Assembly: GCF_032854445.1 (NCBI RefSeq)
Contig: NC_088300.1
Location: forward strand, 47,361,682 to 47,425,681
Length of the DNA: 64,000 nucleotides
Origin: Liolophura sinensis
Lineage: Eukaryota > Mollusca > Polyplacophora > Chitonida > Chitonidae
Direction: 5' to 3'
The notes under the pieces were generated by a model that saw only the letters and a list, made by a program, of their open reading frames with translations, had not been told where the DNA came from and made no database searches. Each line of letters starts with the position of its first letter. Positions within the stretch are counted from its first letter, which is position 1. The translations under genes and the position numbers were made by a program. Shown piece by piece: positions 9,976-24,241 of the stretch.

Positions 9976-12900
9976 ATAGATGAGTTTATATGTATATGTA
10001 TGTCTATTTATTCTTATCCCTATCGTTACTCCCCTGGTATGTACTATCTGGTATAGATATAAGTATTTAAGAGCCAGTAGTATTACATGGTATATAAAGC
10101 GTGACCCCTCCTCCATGTTCATGCGTAAAGAATTTCACCCTCAGGCGACTATGGCTGTTGGCGTTAACACATAGGCCCTAGATGGCGAAGTGACTCGCCA
10201 GGTCTATGGATAACCCCCTAGCGTGTGTAATGACATCGTGCACGACTGCGGTCGCGTAGTTATGTGTGCTGGGCTATGCTGTATAGGGACCGGCGCACGT
10301 TTTGTAACGGCAAAGTGAAGAATCTTAACCGAGATAAAATGAGCCCCTATTTAAACAGCAACAAAAGCTTATTTAACATACAGTTAGCTGTCTTTCATTT
10401 GGCTAGGGTCACATGGCTGTGTATATTAATTTAGTCTTGTCATTCAACGAATCATTGTAATGAAGTAGCCTGTTGAAACCTCCCAAGGCGACGGCATATA
10501 TATAAGCCATATATGGGTAGTTTATGTATAGGTCTAAGTGTATGCTATAACTATATACTGTATGTAGCAGCATGTGTATAACATAATGGAAACTCCCTCA
10601 GGTCAATTTCCATTGAAGAACATTTAAAATTTAAAGGATAGTTGCCTGCATGTGTAGTATATATTGTTCACTTCTGCAGTTGTGCACACACTTTTTTTTT
10701 ACCACTCTCAACAAAAGACAAGACACAATTCGTTTGCGTTAAGCCTTTGAAAAACAAATAAATATATCAAGAGGAAAGAAATAATCTAGACTAATTTAAA
10801 ATGCCCTTGAATCTGATCAACGCCAGAAACGCAAAACGGGCAAATCCCGTTCTCTATCCACAGTGGACTGGTAGGAAGCATCAAGATATTAAAGTTCGTT
10901 CCCGTCATTTGTTTCTCACTGAAAATTTACGTTACACTGATATGCCTATAAACAGATACTTAACTCAGAATTATTGCATGTATGTATAGGTTTATTCCTC
11001 TTTTAATTAAAACCATGGCAAACATGAATGGGAAACTGACGAAAATGATCCAGAAAATGGTAAAACGTGAACCCATACACACTGAACAAACTCGACGAAG
11101 TTTCAAAATTCGACTTTTGCATGTTGAAGACACATTTAAAACTCATGGAGTTTTAAACGGACCCTTATACAATCAGAGGTTTTAACTTTCGGGTCTGTCA
11201 AGATTTTTTAAAGTCGATTCCTTTTTTAAGGCACAAATAAAACACTTTAAAACAATAGACCTATCACCCTTTTCTGTTCGATTACCACATATTTGCATGC
11301 ATACGAGATCTCACGAGATCGCGCGAGATTGAAATGAAGCCTAATATGATATGAACTCCCAGTAAACACAAAGCATGTCTCAATGTTCATTATTGGACGT
11401 ATTCAGATTTACGAAATAAATTCTTCGCACTATCAGAGAAACTGTATCACATTGATCCGCAAATCCATTCCGATGCTAATAAACAGAATGTCTTTGCTCT
11501 TTTGTACACTATTTTGTGAGCAAGTCTCGGTATATAAAATCAGCCAATGCATTCAGGCATAAAGTGCATTTCTTTTTAGGAATGACCACTATGGGGATCT
11601 TGAATAGCAGTTCAGTGTGTACAGTGGTTTTATCTGTTGACTTTGATACTTTAATACTGTTGTATCAGGTTATGTTCAAAATTGCTTTTTTTGTTTGGAC
11701 TGGCTTGTTTTTTTTTCTTCTTACGAACATATGTGTCCCATGCACTATTTAACGCATTCAACACATCATACTTCTACCAATATCACATCTACCACACATC
11801 ATGGGAAGGTTCACTGCACATTATACATAGCCCAACTCTGGACACTCCGGTTTCTTCCTCCCATAATATGCTGGCTGCCATCGTATAAAATTTCTGCTTG
11901 AGGATGGCGGTAAACAACAATCAAAAAAGAAAGAAAGGAAAAGAAACTCATTTGGATTATGCGATGTGTCCCAGATCAAAAGTGTCCAAGTGTCGACAGC
12001 TTTTACCCATCCTATATTCTAGAAAAATTGACCATATGCATCTGCATGTTATTTCGCCTAGGAGCAGGCCATATGCCATACCCCGAGGGTCGGCTTACTG
12101 CATGTATTGTGCTCAAGCTTCCATACGTATAAAGTACATGCAATAACATGAGCGCAATATTCCATCGTTGATGCCTTCTGTGCATATTAACTGGCGTAAA
12201 TTACAAAACTTATAGCCTCTTTTGCATGGGAATCGTTGCTGATGCTAAGGTTATTATAAAGGTTTTGTCTCAAAAAGCATTGCTTGTATTGATCTCGGTT
12301 TGCATACATGTATACTAACATACAAGTTGACGTATTTAAATACCGTGAACTACAAAATTCATGACTTCATGACAAGCCATTTAACAGCCTTGTTATCAAA
12401 TTTATTAACTCTTACTAACTAATATACGCCCCTTGTTGTCTTTTTTTTCTAACCCTGAGCTAGGATTATGAGAGCGACCTATATGTTGGTTCTCATTTAG
12501 GCTTCTACTTAATGACCTGAAAGGTCATTTGTGAAAAATACACATAAAACAAAGAAAACCAGAGAAATATTTTGGTATGTATCATCTTTCTCCGATCTTT
12601 CCGCCTTACACTTACAATGAAAGGATGTCAAGATGATATTTCATTATGTAGTGAGTGACCGAGGAGACTGAGATCGAATTTTTTATATACATGCCAATTA
12701 TACAAGAAGCCTAAATGTTTCACGAGCGAATTAAAAAAAAATAATTAAATGAAAGAATGAATAAATATGGTTTTATGCCAGTTTGGCAATATGACAGCCA
12801 TATCGTGACGAGAACATGCTACAACCAGGGCACAGGATATGGTTTTCAATTCGACAAATCAAAACTAGACGAACATCTTTAAATGTCAGCTAAACGCACT

Positions 12901-15236
12901 ATAAACGACTGTAAAAAAAAGGCAAAGTATAGAGGAGGGCCCATTTCAACAGAACAACTCTAGCCCAATTCTAAACAGCCTTTCTTGGAATTATCAGTGC
13001 AATACATTCCTCTATTTTCGCTCCGATTACTAGAAAAGAAACATTATATGGTATTAGAGAGTACCAGACGTTCGCTGGGGACTAAAGTTCCATCCGGAGT
13101 GCTTTCTCTGGCTTATGCACACGCAAACAAATAATAGTTGAGCAATATGATGGACTGAATGTAACTGTACCTTTAGGGCAATTGAGTTTTCTTTAATTGT
13201 CTCCATGCACACGATTGTAAATTACGTATGGAGAGGATAAATATAATGAGCCCTGCAGGTTTTTTTACATGAAAGGACCCCCCCCCCTCCCCCCCGAATG
13301 AAATGAAAATGAAATCACAAAATCTGCATTAGACTGGTTATTTCCTGTTACAAGTCAGTATAGAAGTCGATTGTTCCTATTTGTGTATACGCAATATTGG
13401 CTATATAATGAGGACCCAAATATACCCAGACAACACGTCAGACAGAGTTTTTAACTTTGGTAAGAGGAGTATCACCACGAGCCACGTACTCATATCCGCT
13501 TGCGTCAGCGGTTGGGAAATCGTATAATTGTGCACATGTCAAATGGCTATTGTTTTTTCCCTTCTTTTTTAAAATATATATATGAAGGGAGAAGTAAAGA
13601 AAAAAATACTAGCGCTAGTGCACCTTGTGTTTTGCATTTTAACAAACCCGCGTTTCATTACATCGGGCTTTGACAGATGAGTGAAGTATTGTTTTGCACT
13701 ACATACATAAAGTTTGTAGAGTGTACATTATGCCAAAATGTGAATTCCAGCAAATATCTACAAAAAAAGGAGAACGTTTCAATCAAGGCTTCTTTTCTAA
13801 TTTTTAAAAATGGGGTTCTTTTCAAAGCAGCTGAAACAGTGTTAGTTCGTACGGCTGTCTCGCTAAACTAAAGCCCAACTGCCAGCTGGTGAGGGCTTAT
13901 CTACACAAGTTATGCGTGTGGACTTACTTTGTCCATCAACACAGTTTACTTGGCAGGCAGTTCCTTTTTGTTCTTGCTCTCTGGCATAACCCAAGGCCTG
14001 GCAATACCGCTTCCATTACCCTATGTCTGTCACAGGTCTAACGTACATGCACTGTTGTCCTATCCAGATGTGCATCTATATAATATATATATATATATTA
14101 CGCATTTACAATCGTCCTTTAACGAGTCCCAGATTTCTACGCTACGTACACACTTGATGCAGTACTCACATTCTGTGGGATTTTTGACCGAACCACACGA
14201 GAGACCAGTCGCTATCTTGACAACAACCTACAATGCATTTATACGTTTCAACCAAAAAATAAGAAAAATCTCTAGAAATTTGTTTTCAACATTCTCCACA
14301 GCTGTTGTAATCTGCTTTAAATCAAGATATATTGATTAACCAACTATACATTTGTACGTAATGACTACATCGTCTAAATTACCTTCCATATGTAATTTCC
14401 TTTCACACAGCGTATAACACCAAAAACATGCAGACCTAAATTCTGAAATGTATGGGAGAAAAATGTTGTATATCAAATCAGTTCAATCAACTTGTTTGGA
14501 CGACTTCCTCCTGTCATGTATTCAATCCGCTGCGATTGCTTTCAACCTAAATTATTTTATAACAAGAGCCCACAAGACGAGTCAAATAAGAAAATAATTA
14601 AAATACGCATGCGCTGGATGAAATACGACTGGTCTCACCCAGCCTTAACGTATCTTAAATAGTCGCCTTTAATATAACTTGTGTGTTTCCAACACTAAAA
14701 AATGCTGACTCATTCTCTTTGCATGGTTCCGCCCTATTTTCGTACTTTATATACTTTCTTATTTCTTTGGTACTTTGTGTTAAACATCGTTTTTTTGGGA
14801 CCTGGAAAATGGGGGGTTGACTTTCACAGATTCTAATCATTCTTCTTACATAATGTCAACTGGACATCACATATAAGCTGGAGTCTTAAAACGATTCCCT
14901 ACCAAAGACGGCGATATAAGTGAAGTGTTGAATACAGACACACACCAAGCGACAACACTCCCAGAGAACGTATATTAAAATCTCAATATAATGCACCAGC
15001 AGCCAACCAGTATATATGTACAGCTAAAGACAAGTCGTTATAAGCAGAGTATCGGATCAGGCAAAACGTGGTTCTCCACATGGTCCGGTTTCACCTTACG
15101 CTCTTAGCACTCGATCTTAAAAGCACTTACGTAAACTAATATGAGTACCAGTGCTCATGTTTATCAAACGTCTCCAGACTTTAGTAAAAAATTCATGCAC
15201 ATCTACAATTCAAATGTTCAAACCTTAAACTCGGCA
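9976..15236. other. Gene-poor intergenic region
   Basis: No conserved coding exon was recognised. A decayed plus-strand SINE-A 3' end lies at about 11840-11930 (TCCTCCCATAATATGCTGG, then GGTAAACAACAATCAAAAAA). A C-rich tract lies at about 13279-13295. Short open frames (for example 10801-10989 and 13929-14339) show no domain or coding-like conservation I can point to. Confidence 0.5.
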
Positions 15237-15918
15237 TATACATTTCCAGATTGTTCGGCCATATGACAAATATATGATGTTTTCTCTCAGAACAACAAAA
15301 ACCTTTATTCAGCATAGGCCTACTCAATTCCAGATTGTTCGGCCATATGACAAATATATAATGTTTTCTCTTAGAACAACAACAACCTTTATTCAGCATA
15401 GGCCTACTCAATTCCAGATTGTTCGGCCATATGACAAATATATAATGTTTTCTCTCAGAACAGCAAAAACCTTTACTCAGCATAGGCCTACTCAATTCCA
15501 GATTGTTCGGCCATATGACAAGTAAATAATGTTTTCTCTTAAAACAGCAAAAACCTTTATTCAGCATAGGCCTACTCAATTCCAGATTGTTCGGCCATGA
15601 CAAATATATAATGTTTTCTCTTAAAACAGCAAAAACCTTTATTGAGCATAAGCCTACTCAATTCCAGATTGTTCGGCCATATGACAAATATATAATGTTT
15701 TCTCTTAGAACAGCAAAAACCTTTATTCAGCATAGGCCTACTCAATTCCAGATTGTTCGGCCATATGACAAATATATAATGTTTTCTCTTAGAACAGCAA
15801 AAACCTTTATTCAGCATAGGCCTACTCAATTCCAGATTGTTCGGTAATTTGACAAGTATATAATGTTTTCTCCTGGAACAGCAAAGACTTATATTCAGCA
15901 TATACAATTCCAGACTAG
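15237..15918. repeat. 84-bp minisatellite, about eight units
   Basis: Units starting with TTCCAGATTGTTCGGCC recur at 15244, 15328, 15412, 15496, 15580, 15661, 15745 and 15829, a period of 84 bp with one 81-bp unit that lost three bases. Diverged remnants of the same unit continue to about 16030 (CACACTGTTCGGACGCC, AATGTTTTCTCTTGAAACA). The period is a multiple of three, so long frames open on both strands (for example a repeated WPNNLELSRPMLNKG peptide on the minus strand) are structural artefacts, not a protein. Confidence 0.95.
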
Positions 15919-18900
15919 GAATGTTCTCCTCTTGAAAGAATAGAACCTCTACATCTCGTTAACAAAATATTCCACACTGTTCGGACGCCTACTAAGGAAT
16001 GTTTTCTCTTGAAACAATATAGCCTCATCTTCAATATAACTGGAAGGGTCAGCATGAGACGAAATAATTCATTTCTTTGATTGGTGTTGAAAACCGTTCT
16101 AGAATTTCTAATAATACAATGGAGGTCAATGTTTACTGCCCACGGCTCAGGTACTTTTTTTATCGTAACCCTCCCCATCCCAGCCTGACTGCCCATTTCC
16201 TTATAATGCATACAGTTAATATTTTAACTTCCATACTTCGTGTAGTATTATGAGGAAACTTTCCCCGCGCGTGACGACTCGGACCCAAGCCGTATTCACC
16301 GATGTTCTCTTGTAAGTATACGACATTATACCAATTCGTACATCGCTATGGTACATATGAACAATAGATTACGCAGCTTAACCCGAATTGCTTTTGGCGA
16401 GAAAATTTCACCACTGGATGGGAAGTTTCTACCTCCCACAAACTTTTGGGAAATCTGAAAGAGATGGCCATTACCAAAACACAAGCCTACGGCTAAACCA
16501 GTCTCCCACTGGAAGCTGCTGTAGCTCCAGAGCAAGTAAGGAATCATATGGTAAGAAATTCAACGCAATAAGCGTAGCAAACTATAAAACACAATTTAGG
16601 CAATAAGGCATGCACATTATCAAGGAAGTGTATGCTTTGTGCCAGGCAACACAAGTGCCAGGCAACACAAATAACTGTTTGAGTCGGCAGTGTTCAGAAT
16701 AGCGCAAAACCTTCAAGCTGGGAGAGGACACAAGCCTATACACCGCTGGCGATTGACTCGATTGTTTTTCACTTATGTAACTTCGGTCCATTTACTTTAT
16801 GGGTCGCCGAAACCGAAGTGCCCCAAGTAAACCACCGCCCTTCGTCAGGTTCCGGACAAACTTCATGATTTAAGGCCGCAGATAAAACAATAGAAGCTGG
16901 ATCCGAACAAACCATCTCCGTCAAGAAGGTGATAGTATAGCAGCGAACAAGTGCTTCATTCATCGTAGCAAGCGAGGTCCCGATTATTGCTGGAAACTGC
17001 AGTTAATACTGGCCTCAAGAGCCCAAAATTCCGACGAAAGCTCCTGGATTTTCCGATCTTAAGCATGGCTTCCTTAGCTAGCTAAATTAAATTAGGAGAG
17101 GAGCCTGTGTTGACAGCATGTTACGAGGGAAGTAGAAGTGGTAAATGAGTCAATAGCTATCTTTTTTAAGCCCCGTAAACACAACCGCAAAAAATTGCCA
17201 CTAGGGGACATGTTAAATGTCTGGAGTATTGCACTACGTGAACCAAGCTGCAGTAAATGAACACAGAAACCCAATTTGCAACCCAGTTTATAGAATGTGT
17301 CACACTAACACACCTAAGGGGAATACAACAGGATGGTTTAACCCAAGAGAGGACCAGAAAGTATTGGAATTTCAGATTGTCCGGTTGATCGCATCACTGT
17401 GGAACCCGCGTAAGACCATCATCGTATCATTGCCCATCGACCTTAACTAAGACAAGATACGTGGTGCATTATTTAAGATACATGCACTTTATTACTTGTT
17501 CCGCTTATAGTGTGTACACGCTCGTGATGGGTGATAGCCATTTAAGCCACAAAGAAATATATATTTATAATATAGCCGATAGTACGATGATTGCCTTATC
17601 CGGCCTCCATACACCGCCGATTTACATGGAATAGAAATCACACAAAAAACTCTTACTATACAATTGACTTTTATTAGCCTGTTATACATAGCGTTAGACA
17701 ACACACTGAAAGCTGACAAGTAAATGACGCTACAGAAACAGATGTGTAAGGATTCGAAATGTAACATAGTTTTGATACCACACGAAAGCTATAATACAGG
17801 CTAGGGTTTACAAGTCATTCAATGAAACAACAATGACATGGGTCAACCTACACACTTACTGAATACACGATCATTTACACATCTAAGAACCACCCATCGC
17901 CACCTTCAATAATAAATTTGCGCAGTTTAACCTTAGATGGGCTTTACTAAACCGGCACCGGCCGTTTCATCAGTCTAGTAATTGTGCCACCACTTTCTGT
18001 GTAACTTAGTGATGCTAATCTTGATAAACTCGGGACGAGTTTATGACGGATGTACACAGAGAGCATATTTATCACACAAATCAGCTAGAAAACCGTACAC
18101 AGGAACAGAATGTATAACGGTAGGTTTACAAGTGCTTCTCGCTAACAGAAATGATTGAGTAACCGGCTAAACTGTTAAATGCAATGCGAATAGCATGCTA
18201 AATTCGCCAAATTAATCAACTGAGATCTAAGCTCCTATGGCCGTTGTTAAATACGGCGTTACAGATCATTATATCACTTTACGGATCGAGACACCAAGGC
18301 AATTCTGTGAGCAAATGCTGCACTAATCAAATTATGCAAGTCTACATTCTGAACGCTTTGTACTTGAAGCTTCTTACACCCAAGGGAATATACATATGGA
18401 TACAGCACGTAAGTCTATCGTGTAGATGGATACAAATCTGTCACCGTCAGACAACTCTCGTGCAAGTGGCTCTACGAGATAAAGTGTATCAATCTCATTC
18501 ACTTGGTTTCCTTGTGACTACAATAAGTAGGCGACTGATTCAATACCGGTGATTATAATCTGAGACAGTATTCGATAAGGAAAGTTTCGTGAAACGCAAA
18601 ATAAATCTCGTGGAAACTCTACAGAACGGAATTGCGTGAAAATGGCGGCCATGCACATAAAGGGGCTTGGAAGCATTGACGCAGGTTCCATGTTAACCGT
18701 TTTATCTACAAACGAGTGTTATATACCTAAGGACCTTAAGAAAACCATGTACATTCCTCACACTACCAAGAGAGCCAGTAACATCTTTTGGAAGGTATCA
18801 AGACTTCGAACAACAGCGTCCATATCACACGCCAATGCTAACACACTCACTGATGTGCATGGGGCCAATGATACCACTACACGTATCGATTTTTAAAAGA

Positions 18901-20419
18901 GTTCTCACACAACGTCATTTGTTCTTCCCTTCTGGGACTAGAATATTTAATGAACATTTCCTCTAAAACAACAGAACACGTCCCTCATGGCACGTGGTCT
19001 GGATCTTTGGCTTAGGCTTAATGTAATTAAGTGGCGTTTGTTTAGCTTATTGTGTTAGAGCGTGGAATTAAACTCCAATCCTTCTGCGAAATCTGCCGCC
19101 AAGTGTTGGTCTATTTTATCTGTTTAAAGCTGAATTTGTAAACATCCTCAAAGTCGTAGATTTTCTTACTGACCTCTTACAACAATAACCAAGATGAAGG
19201 TGACTGTGAAGATGAGGTTATGGTAACCTGTCTTTGATTACGCAGTCACACTACTTTTATTTCCATCGTTAGAGTGTGGAAATAAACTCCAACCCTGTTG
19301 TTGAACAAAGTTTACGCAACGGAAACATTTTACTTCAAACATGCAAGAAAACAAATTTACTTGTCCCATGTTAACTTCAGTAATAATCCTTGTTACAGTT
19401 CTGAATGAGAGATTGTTCAGGGAAAAAAAACCTCCCTACAGTTATTAACCTTTTAAATGCCACAGATTAAATTTTAAAACTACTAAGGGTTGTGTATTTC
19501 TGTATTTTCTTACAAATCTCTATAACGACTGAGCCATGTTGTGCATCAAGCCACCTGCCCTATCCGTTTAATTTTTTTTCTTTTAAATTAAATGTTTCAG
19601 CCACATGTATGTGATCACAGGCACGTCTGGCATCAGTCTCTGAAGACGCTGGGGGCACTGTGACCTTTACACTTTTATTTCTTTTTTCATTTGATGGGGT
19701 TTCTGTACAGCCTTCTCCAGAACATTCAATTTATATGATGCTGGTCTGGTCTAAAGGTAAAACTAGGCAGGGCAGTGTGAAAACTACAAAACCTAACTGA
19801 ACTCCTTCATTGAGCAAGACATACCCTATATTACGCTTTACCAGAAGCTTTACTCAAATCAATGACGACTGAACAACTATACCAGATACCCTACGATCAC
19901 TACTGCTGTTTTAGCCACACGCATATTTCTTGATGTGCCCGACTTTTAGTCAGTTCCTTCAAACATCTCAGATAATACAAAAACCTGCGACAAAATAAAT
20001 TATCTATTGCAACAATACAAAAAGCTTTGAACAAAAACTGACTACACTTCACCATGACAACCACTTATACACCTAATGCTGCAGGCTTAACTTCTGTATA
20101 TATCACTACCATACATAAAAATGTGTAAATACAGCTCGCAGTACAAGCAGCAACGAAAGACAACTCTTTTCAGCTAAAAACAGAGGCTTCATGTGAAGAG
20201 TGATCATGATACAATGTAGCCTAAGAAATGAACTAAAACATGTACAGCTTCAAGATAAAACTTCTACTTCTCGCTTTCAACACTCTTGTTCATTCACACA
20301 GACGCTATGAAGGATTTGTAAAAACAGCCGATACTTAAAACCAGTTTGATAATTATTTACAGAAATACGACCAAATCAGCTTTAGATTAATTGGAAATTT
20401 TGGATATTTATCATATAAA
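15919..20419. other. Gene-poor region 3' of BAZ1B
   Basis: No conserved exon was recognised. A perfect YY1-type sequence AAAATGGCGGCC at 18639-18650, spanning an ATG, could mark an unrecognised promoter or first exon, but the ORF that follows (to 18896) has no known domain. The 3' UTR of BAZ1B may extend into the right end of this region. Confidence 0.45.
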
Positions 20420-20425
20420 TTTATT
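20420..20425 (-). terminator. Candidate polyadenylation signal of BAZ1B
   Basis: The minus strand reads AATAAA here, about 305 nt downstream of the BAZ1B stop codon. Another AATAAA on the minus strand lies near 19673. Which one is used cannot be decided from sequence. Confidence 0.4.
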
Positions 20426-20729
20426 ACCCCATAAGGGTATGATTAAAAATCAAGTGTAGTATAGGAGGCCTATAATCAATGATAAAATGGCCAACAATAA
20501 GCAGGATGTCCACACTTTCATGAATCACTTTTAATTTTCTCAGCACTAAATGGAGGATATTTTCCATTATTTTTAGTACAATGATTTCTAAACACAACAG
20601 ATGGACATCTCCATCATTAATTTTCTAATAGATGAAGCATGATGAAAATCCGTCTAATTCCATTTAGCATGTGCATCAATTAAATTTGGTGTCATGGCTT
20701 AAGTTCCAACTGTTGCACCTTGTCAAATC

Positions 20730-23700
20730 TCAAATGCGTCGTGGTCGTTTGGATGCATCTGCGTTATGGTCGTAACCGTTCAGCGTTGTTTCCCTTTCAT
20801 AGCGACATTCCGGTAAAAATTTGCGTAAAAGCTCTGTGAAACATTCCTCCATGTCCAGCATGCAGGTGTAAACTTCAGAGTCAATCTGAAATGAAAAATC
20901 TGAAATTAGTAATTCATAGATGAACAGAATCATTATACTGTTTATGTAACAGTCATGCTACCCTATTTCTTCAACCTTTTGAAGAATGTTTAAGGGCAAC
21001 TCCGAATGCAATTTATCTAATGCCATCTTTCGCTCTGGCAATAATTTATGTTGGGTGCTTCTGGCCACATCAAGATTTATGCACTATAATATCTCTATAC
21101 TATTTTATATCTAGACAGAGAAAAGCACATGAAAATAAGATCACAACAACACTAGGTGAACATGTGAAACGTTGAGGATATAATTTATCTTCTTACTGCC
21201 ACGTTCAACATGGGTTTGACAGCCTCTTAGGGTAATATAAATGCACCATTCCTTCCAAACTGATTTTGATTGACCAATCATAAAATTTTTTATATCATCT
21301 GCTACAATACTTCCCTTACACCGTGTGGACGGGGAATAAACTGGATAGATCAGAGTATACTGGATAGATCAGAGTATACTGGATAGATCAGAGTAAACAA
21401 CTCGCCTTTGGTATGCAACTGAGTTACTTTTCCCACGTGTCACTGAGGCAAAGACGTTCAATGGCAAGCTGAATGTGTACACTGTGTACCATATAGCTGG
21501 ATGGGAAATGATGGTGACTAACGTTAGTGTACCATCACCATCAAAAGGACCTCCCTTGCACTGCTGACTGCTTGTTGCCCACAACCCCCCCTAGAATAAT
21601 GGGGCAGTCAGATGTAGGATAGTTAAATAAGATAACTATTCTTCTGATTATCAGTGAACAAAAAAAAAACAACAAAAAACAAACAAAAAAAACAACTCAT
21701 AAATTTGTCCATTTCAAGTTATTTCCTAAAAAAACAATTATCTCTAAAATAACAGAGGAAATGTGTCAAGCCTAGTTACGTCATGTTATTAGTCTATCCA
21801 CCTGTGCTCAGAGACAGATGTATATCCTGTCATATAGCATGTATTAACTTTAGTGTAGTACAGCAGAACTTAAATCGCAACTGGCAGAAGCACTTGATTG
21901 GCCCTTCACTCAACCCTTCGAGGTCAAAGGTCATAAGAGAACAGGATACTTGTAGCCCTAGAATTGTAGACAAGTGTCCTTCACCTGATACACTTCACCA
22001 GAACATGTAATTCACTTAAATACATACGTGTCTCCTGTTCAAGATATAACTTTATTAAAAGAAGGTACTTAAGTTGCTGAACAAAAGGTGTTCTTCTTAG
22101 ATTGATTTATTTGGTTTGTGTTTCATACCATTCTCAAGAAAATTATTCTTTTGAGGTGACATTTATTACACATTTACATAGTTAAAACTGGGTTGATAAT
22201 TTATGCTTCAAAACAACAACCAATGTGACCCATGGATCCGTCCAGGAGATGTGTTTAGACGAAACACACACCTGAACTGGGCAGTGTAATGTCTCTCATG
22301 ATGTAGACATGGTGCTCTGGTACAAGGGGATTGTTTGACAATTCTAAATATTTTCAGCACTCAGTTACCCACAGCCTGGACTGAAGTCTGACACTGTTTC
22401 TACATATATCTACTAACAACTGTGGGGTCAGTATGCCCCTATTAACATGTACTGGCTATGGTTTCTCTAAGCCACTGCAGTATCGGGGCTTTAATTTGAG
22501 TGAAGAGGAAACACACACACACACACACACACAACACGCATAAAAAATTTGCCATAGCTACAACATCCCACAAGAGAAAAATGTTGTCTTGCAATCCCTT
22601 GTTACTTTGTTAAATGAAAGGCCACCTGACCAAATAATCCTGCAATTTAATGAGTTGCTCATTGCAGTTGAAAATAAAGTTACTGAAGGACGGCACAGTG
22701 GTTGGAAAAAGACATCCAAGTGCAGTCCTGTTACCAATACTGTTACAAAAGTATGCTCCAAATCATTGTGTTGTAAGTTATGAGAAATTCCCGTCATAAG
22801 GTATCAGGGAAATACAACAAAATTTAGCAATAATCTCAATCATGCTATTAAAGAGGTGTGTATGGAATTTGAAGAGACTAAGCTAATACATTTCTTCAAA
22901 CAGCCTGCTCTGAGGATTGCCTGTCTACATTCACATTTACAAAAACACACCCACTGAAAGACAGCTGCATTCGTATGGAAGGCATAAAAACATGAGGCTG
23001 CATTAACACACCCAAACCCTCAGCACTGCAGCTTATCACAACAGGATCCACTGCCCATCACCAAGACTGGGTAAGTTATTGCCAAGCATACAGTAATCGA
23101 GACACTGTGTTCACCTACTCTATTAACCCCGGCTAAATAAGACTTCTGATCCAAGAAAGTAGGCAAAAGGTCATTCACAGTGGCCTCAATGTGATCAGGT
23201 ATGGGTGTCCCCAACAGTGAATCCATGTGTGATTTCCTCAAATCTGGCTCAGTAATTACACTGGTACAATGTTAGCAAGCCAAATATGAATTCAGGTCTC
23301 AGAAAGTAGGGCAGTAAAATGTTGTCAAAGGATGTTCACTTTCAATAGACTTTCTACTGAAATGGATGAAAGTTAACATGAACGTATTTTGTTTTTACAG
23401 GACTACCACAGTATCATTCTGCCCATGTTGGAAGAGATGAAAAAAAATTTTTTTTTTTTTTTTTTCTCATGAGCGGCTAATCTGCATCATGTATTATCTG
23501 TTCACACAGCCCACCTTATTGTACTGAGCAGCATTACGGAACACCAGTGAGACATCCTCCACAAACTGCTCTGGTGAACTGTACACAAAACACAGGATGT
23601 TGTTCTTGATGGTCTGAAAGTCCATTGGTTTCTTAATAATGGTGTAATAGTCAGGTACCTGAAGTGGAGAAATAACATGCTCCATTAACAGAACGACTGG

Positions 23701-24241
23701 TACAGGTCCTCTTTCATGCCCATTTAACTTATTTGATTATTTGTTTAACCAAATACTCGAGAAGACTTTACATATATGATGCCTTTCAGTTTCAAGGGTG
23801 GTGCTTGGGGGTAAACCACTTTCCTTTGGTAAGTTACTGACTGACTTTTCCATGTAATTGCACATTATCTTGGTGGAAAACAAGTGGACGTCCTCAACTG
23901 CTTATTGTCACCAGTGCCCCACAAGCAGTATATTCAAATCCCCTCAACAAGGATGTTAATTTGAAAATGGGAATGCACATTTGATTTTAAACATAAAATT
24001 AGGAATAGAGAAATCACACTTCTGAAAAAATCTGTGACACAACATGTCTGAAATGTATTTAATTCTTTAAGAAATGGTTTATTTCGTGTTTCACAAGAAT
24101 TCCTGTCAGATGTGAGGAAAACTCTCATGTCAGACAAATACATAGCAAAGGGCAAGAACATACCTCTTTCTTATTGACTGGGGACTGGAATGGCCAGCTG
24201 GACTTGTGCCGGAACAAACAGCCTAAAATCTGCTCACACAG
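20730..24241 (-). CDS. BAZ1B: BAZ1B exons 31-33: bromodomain and C-terminus
   Basis: Exon 31 (24164-24241) gives CEQILGCLFRHKSSWPF, exon 32 (23515-23658) VPDYYTIIKKPMDFQTIK and FRNAAQYNK, and exon 33 (20730-20885) SEVYTCMLDMEECFTELL, ending KRPRRI and TGA. The acetyl-lysine pocket elements are visible: WPF shelf, DYY, PMDF and the AAQYN asparagine. The human protein has NAEVYNC at the last position. The last intron is 2.6 kb. Confidence 0.94.

Noticed and set aside
15193..15907. 111-136-aa repeat proteins on the minus strand
   Set aside because: Translation of the 84-bp minisatellite; equally open on the other strand.
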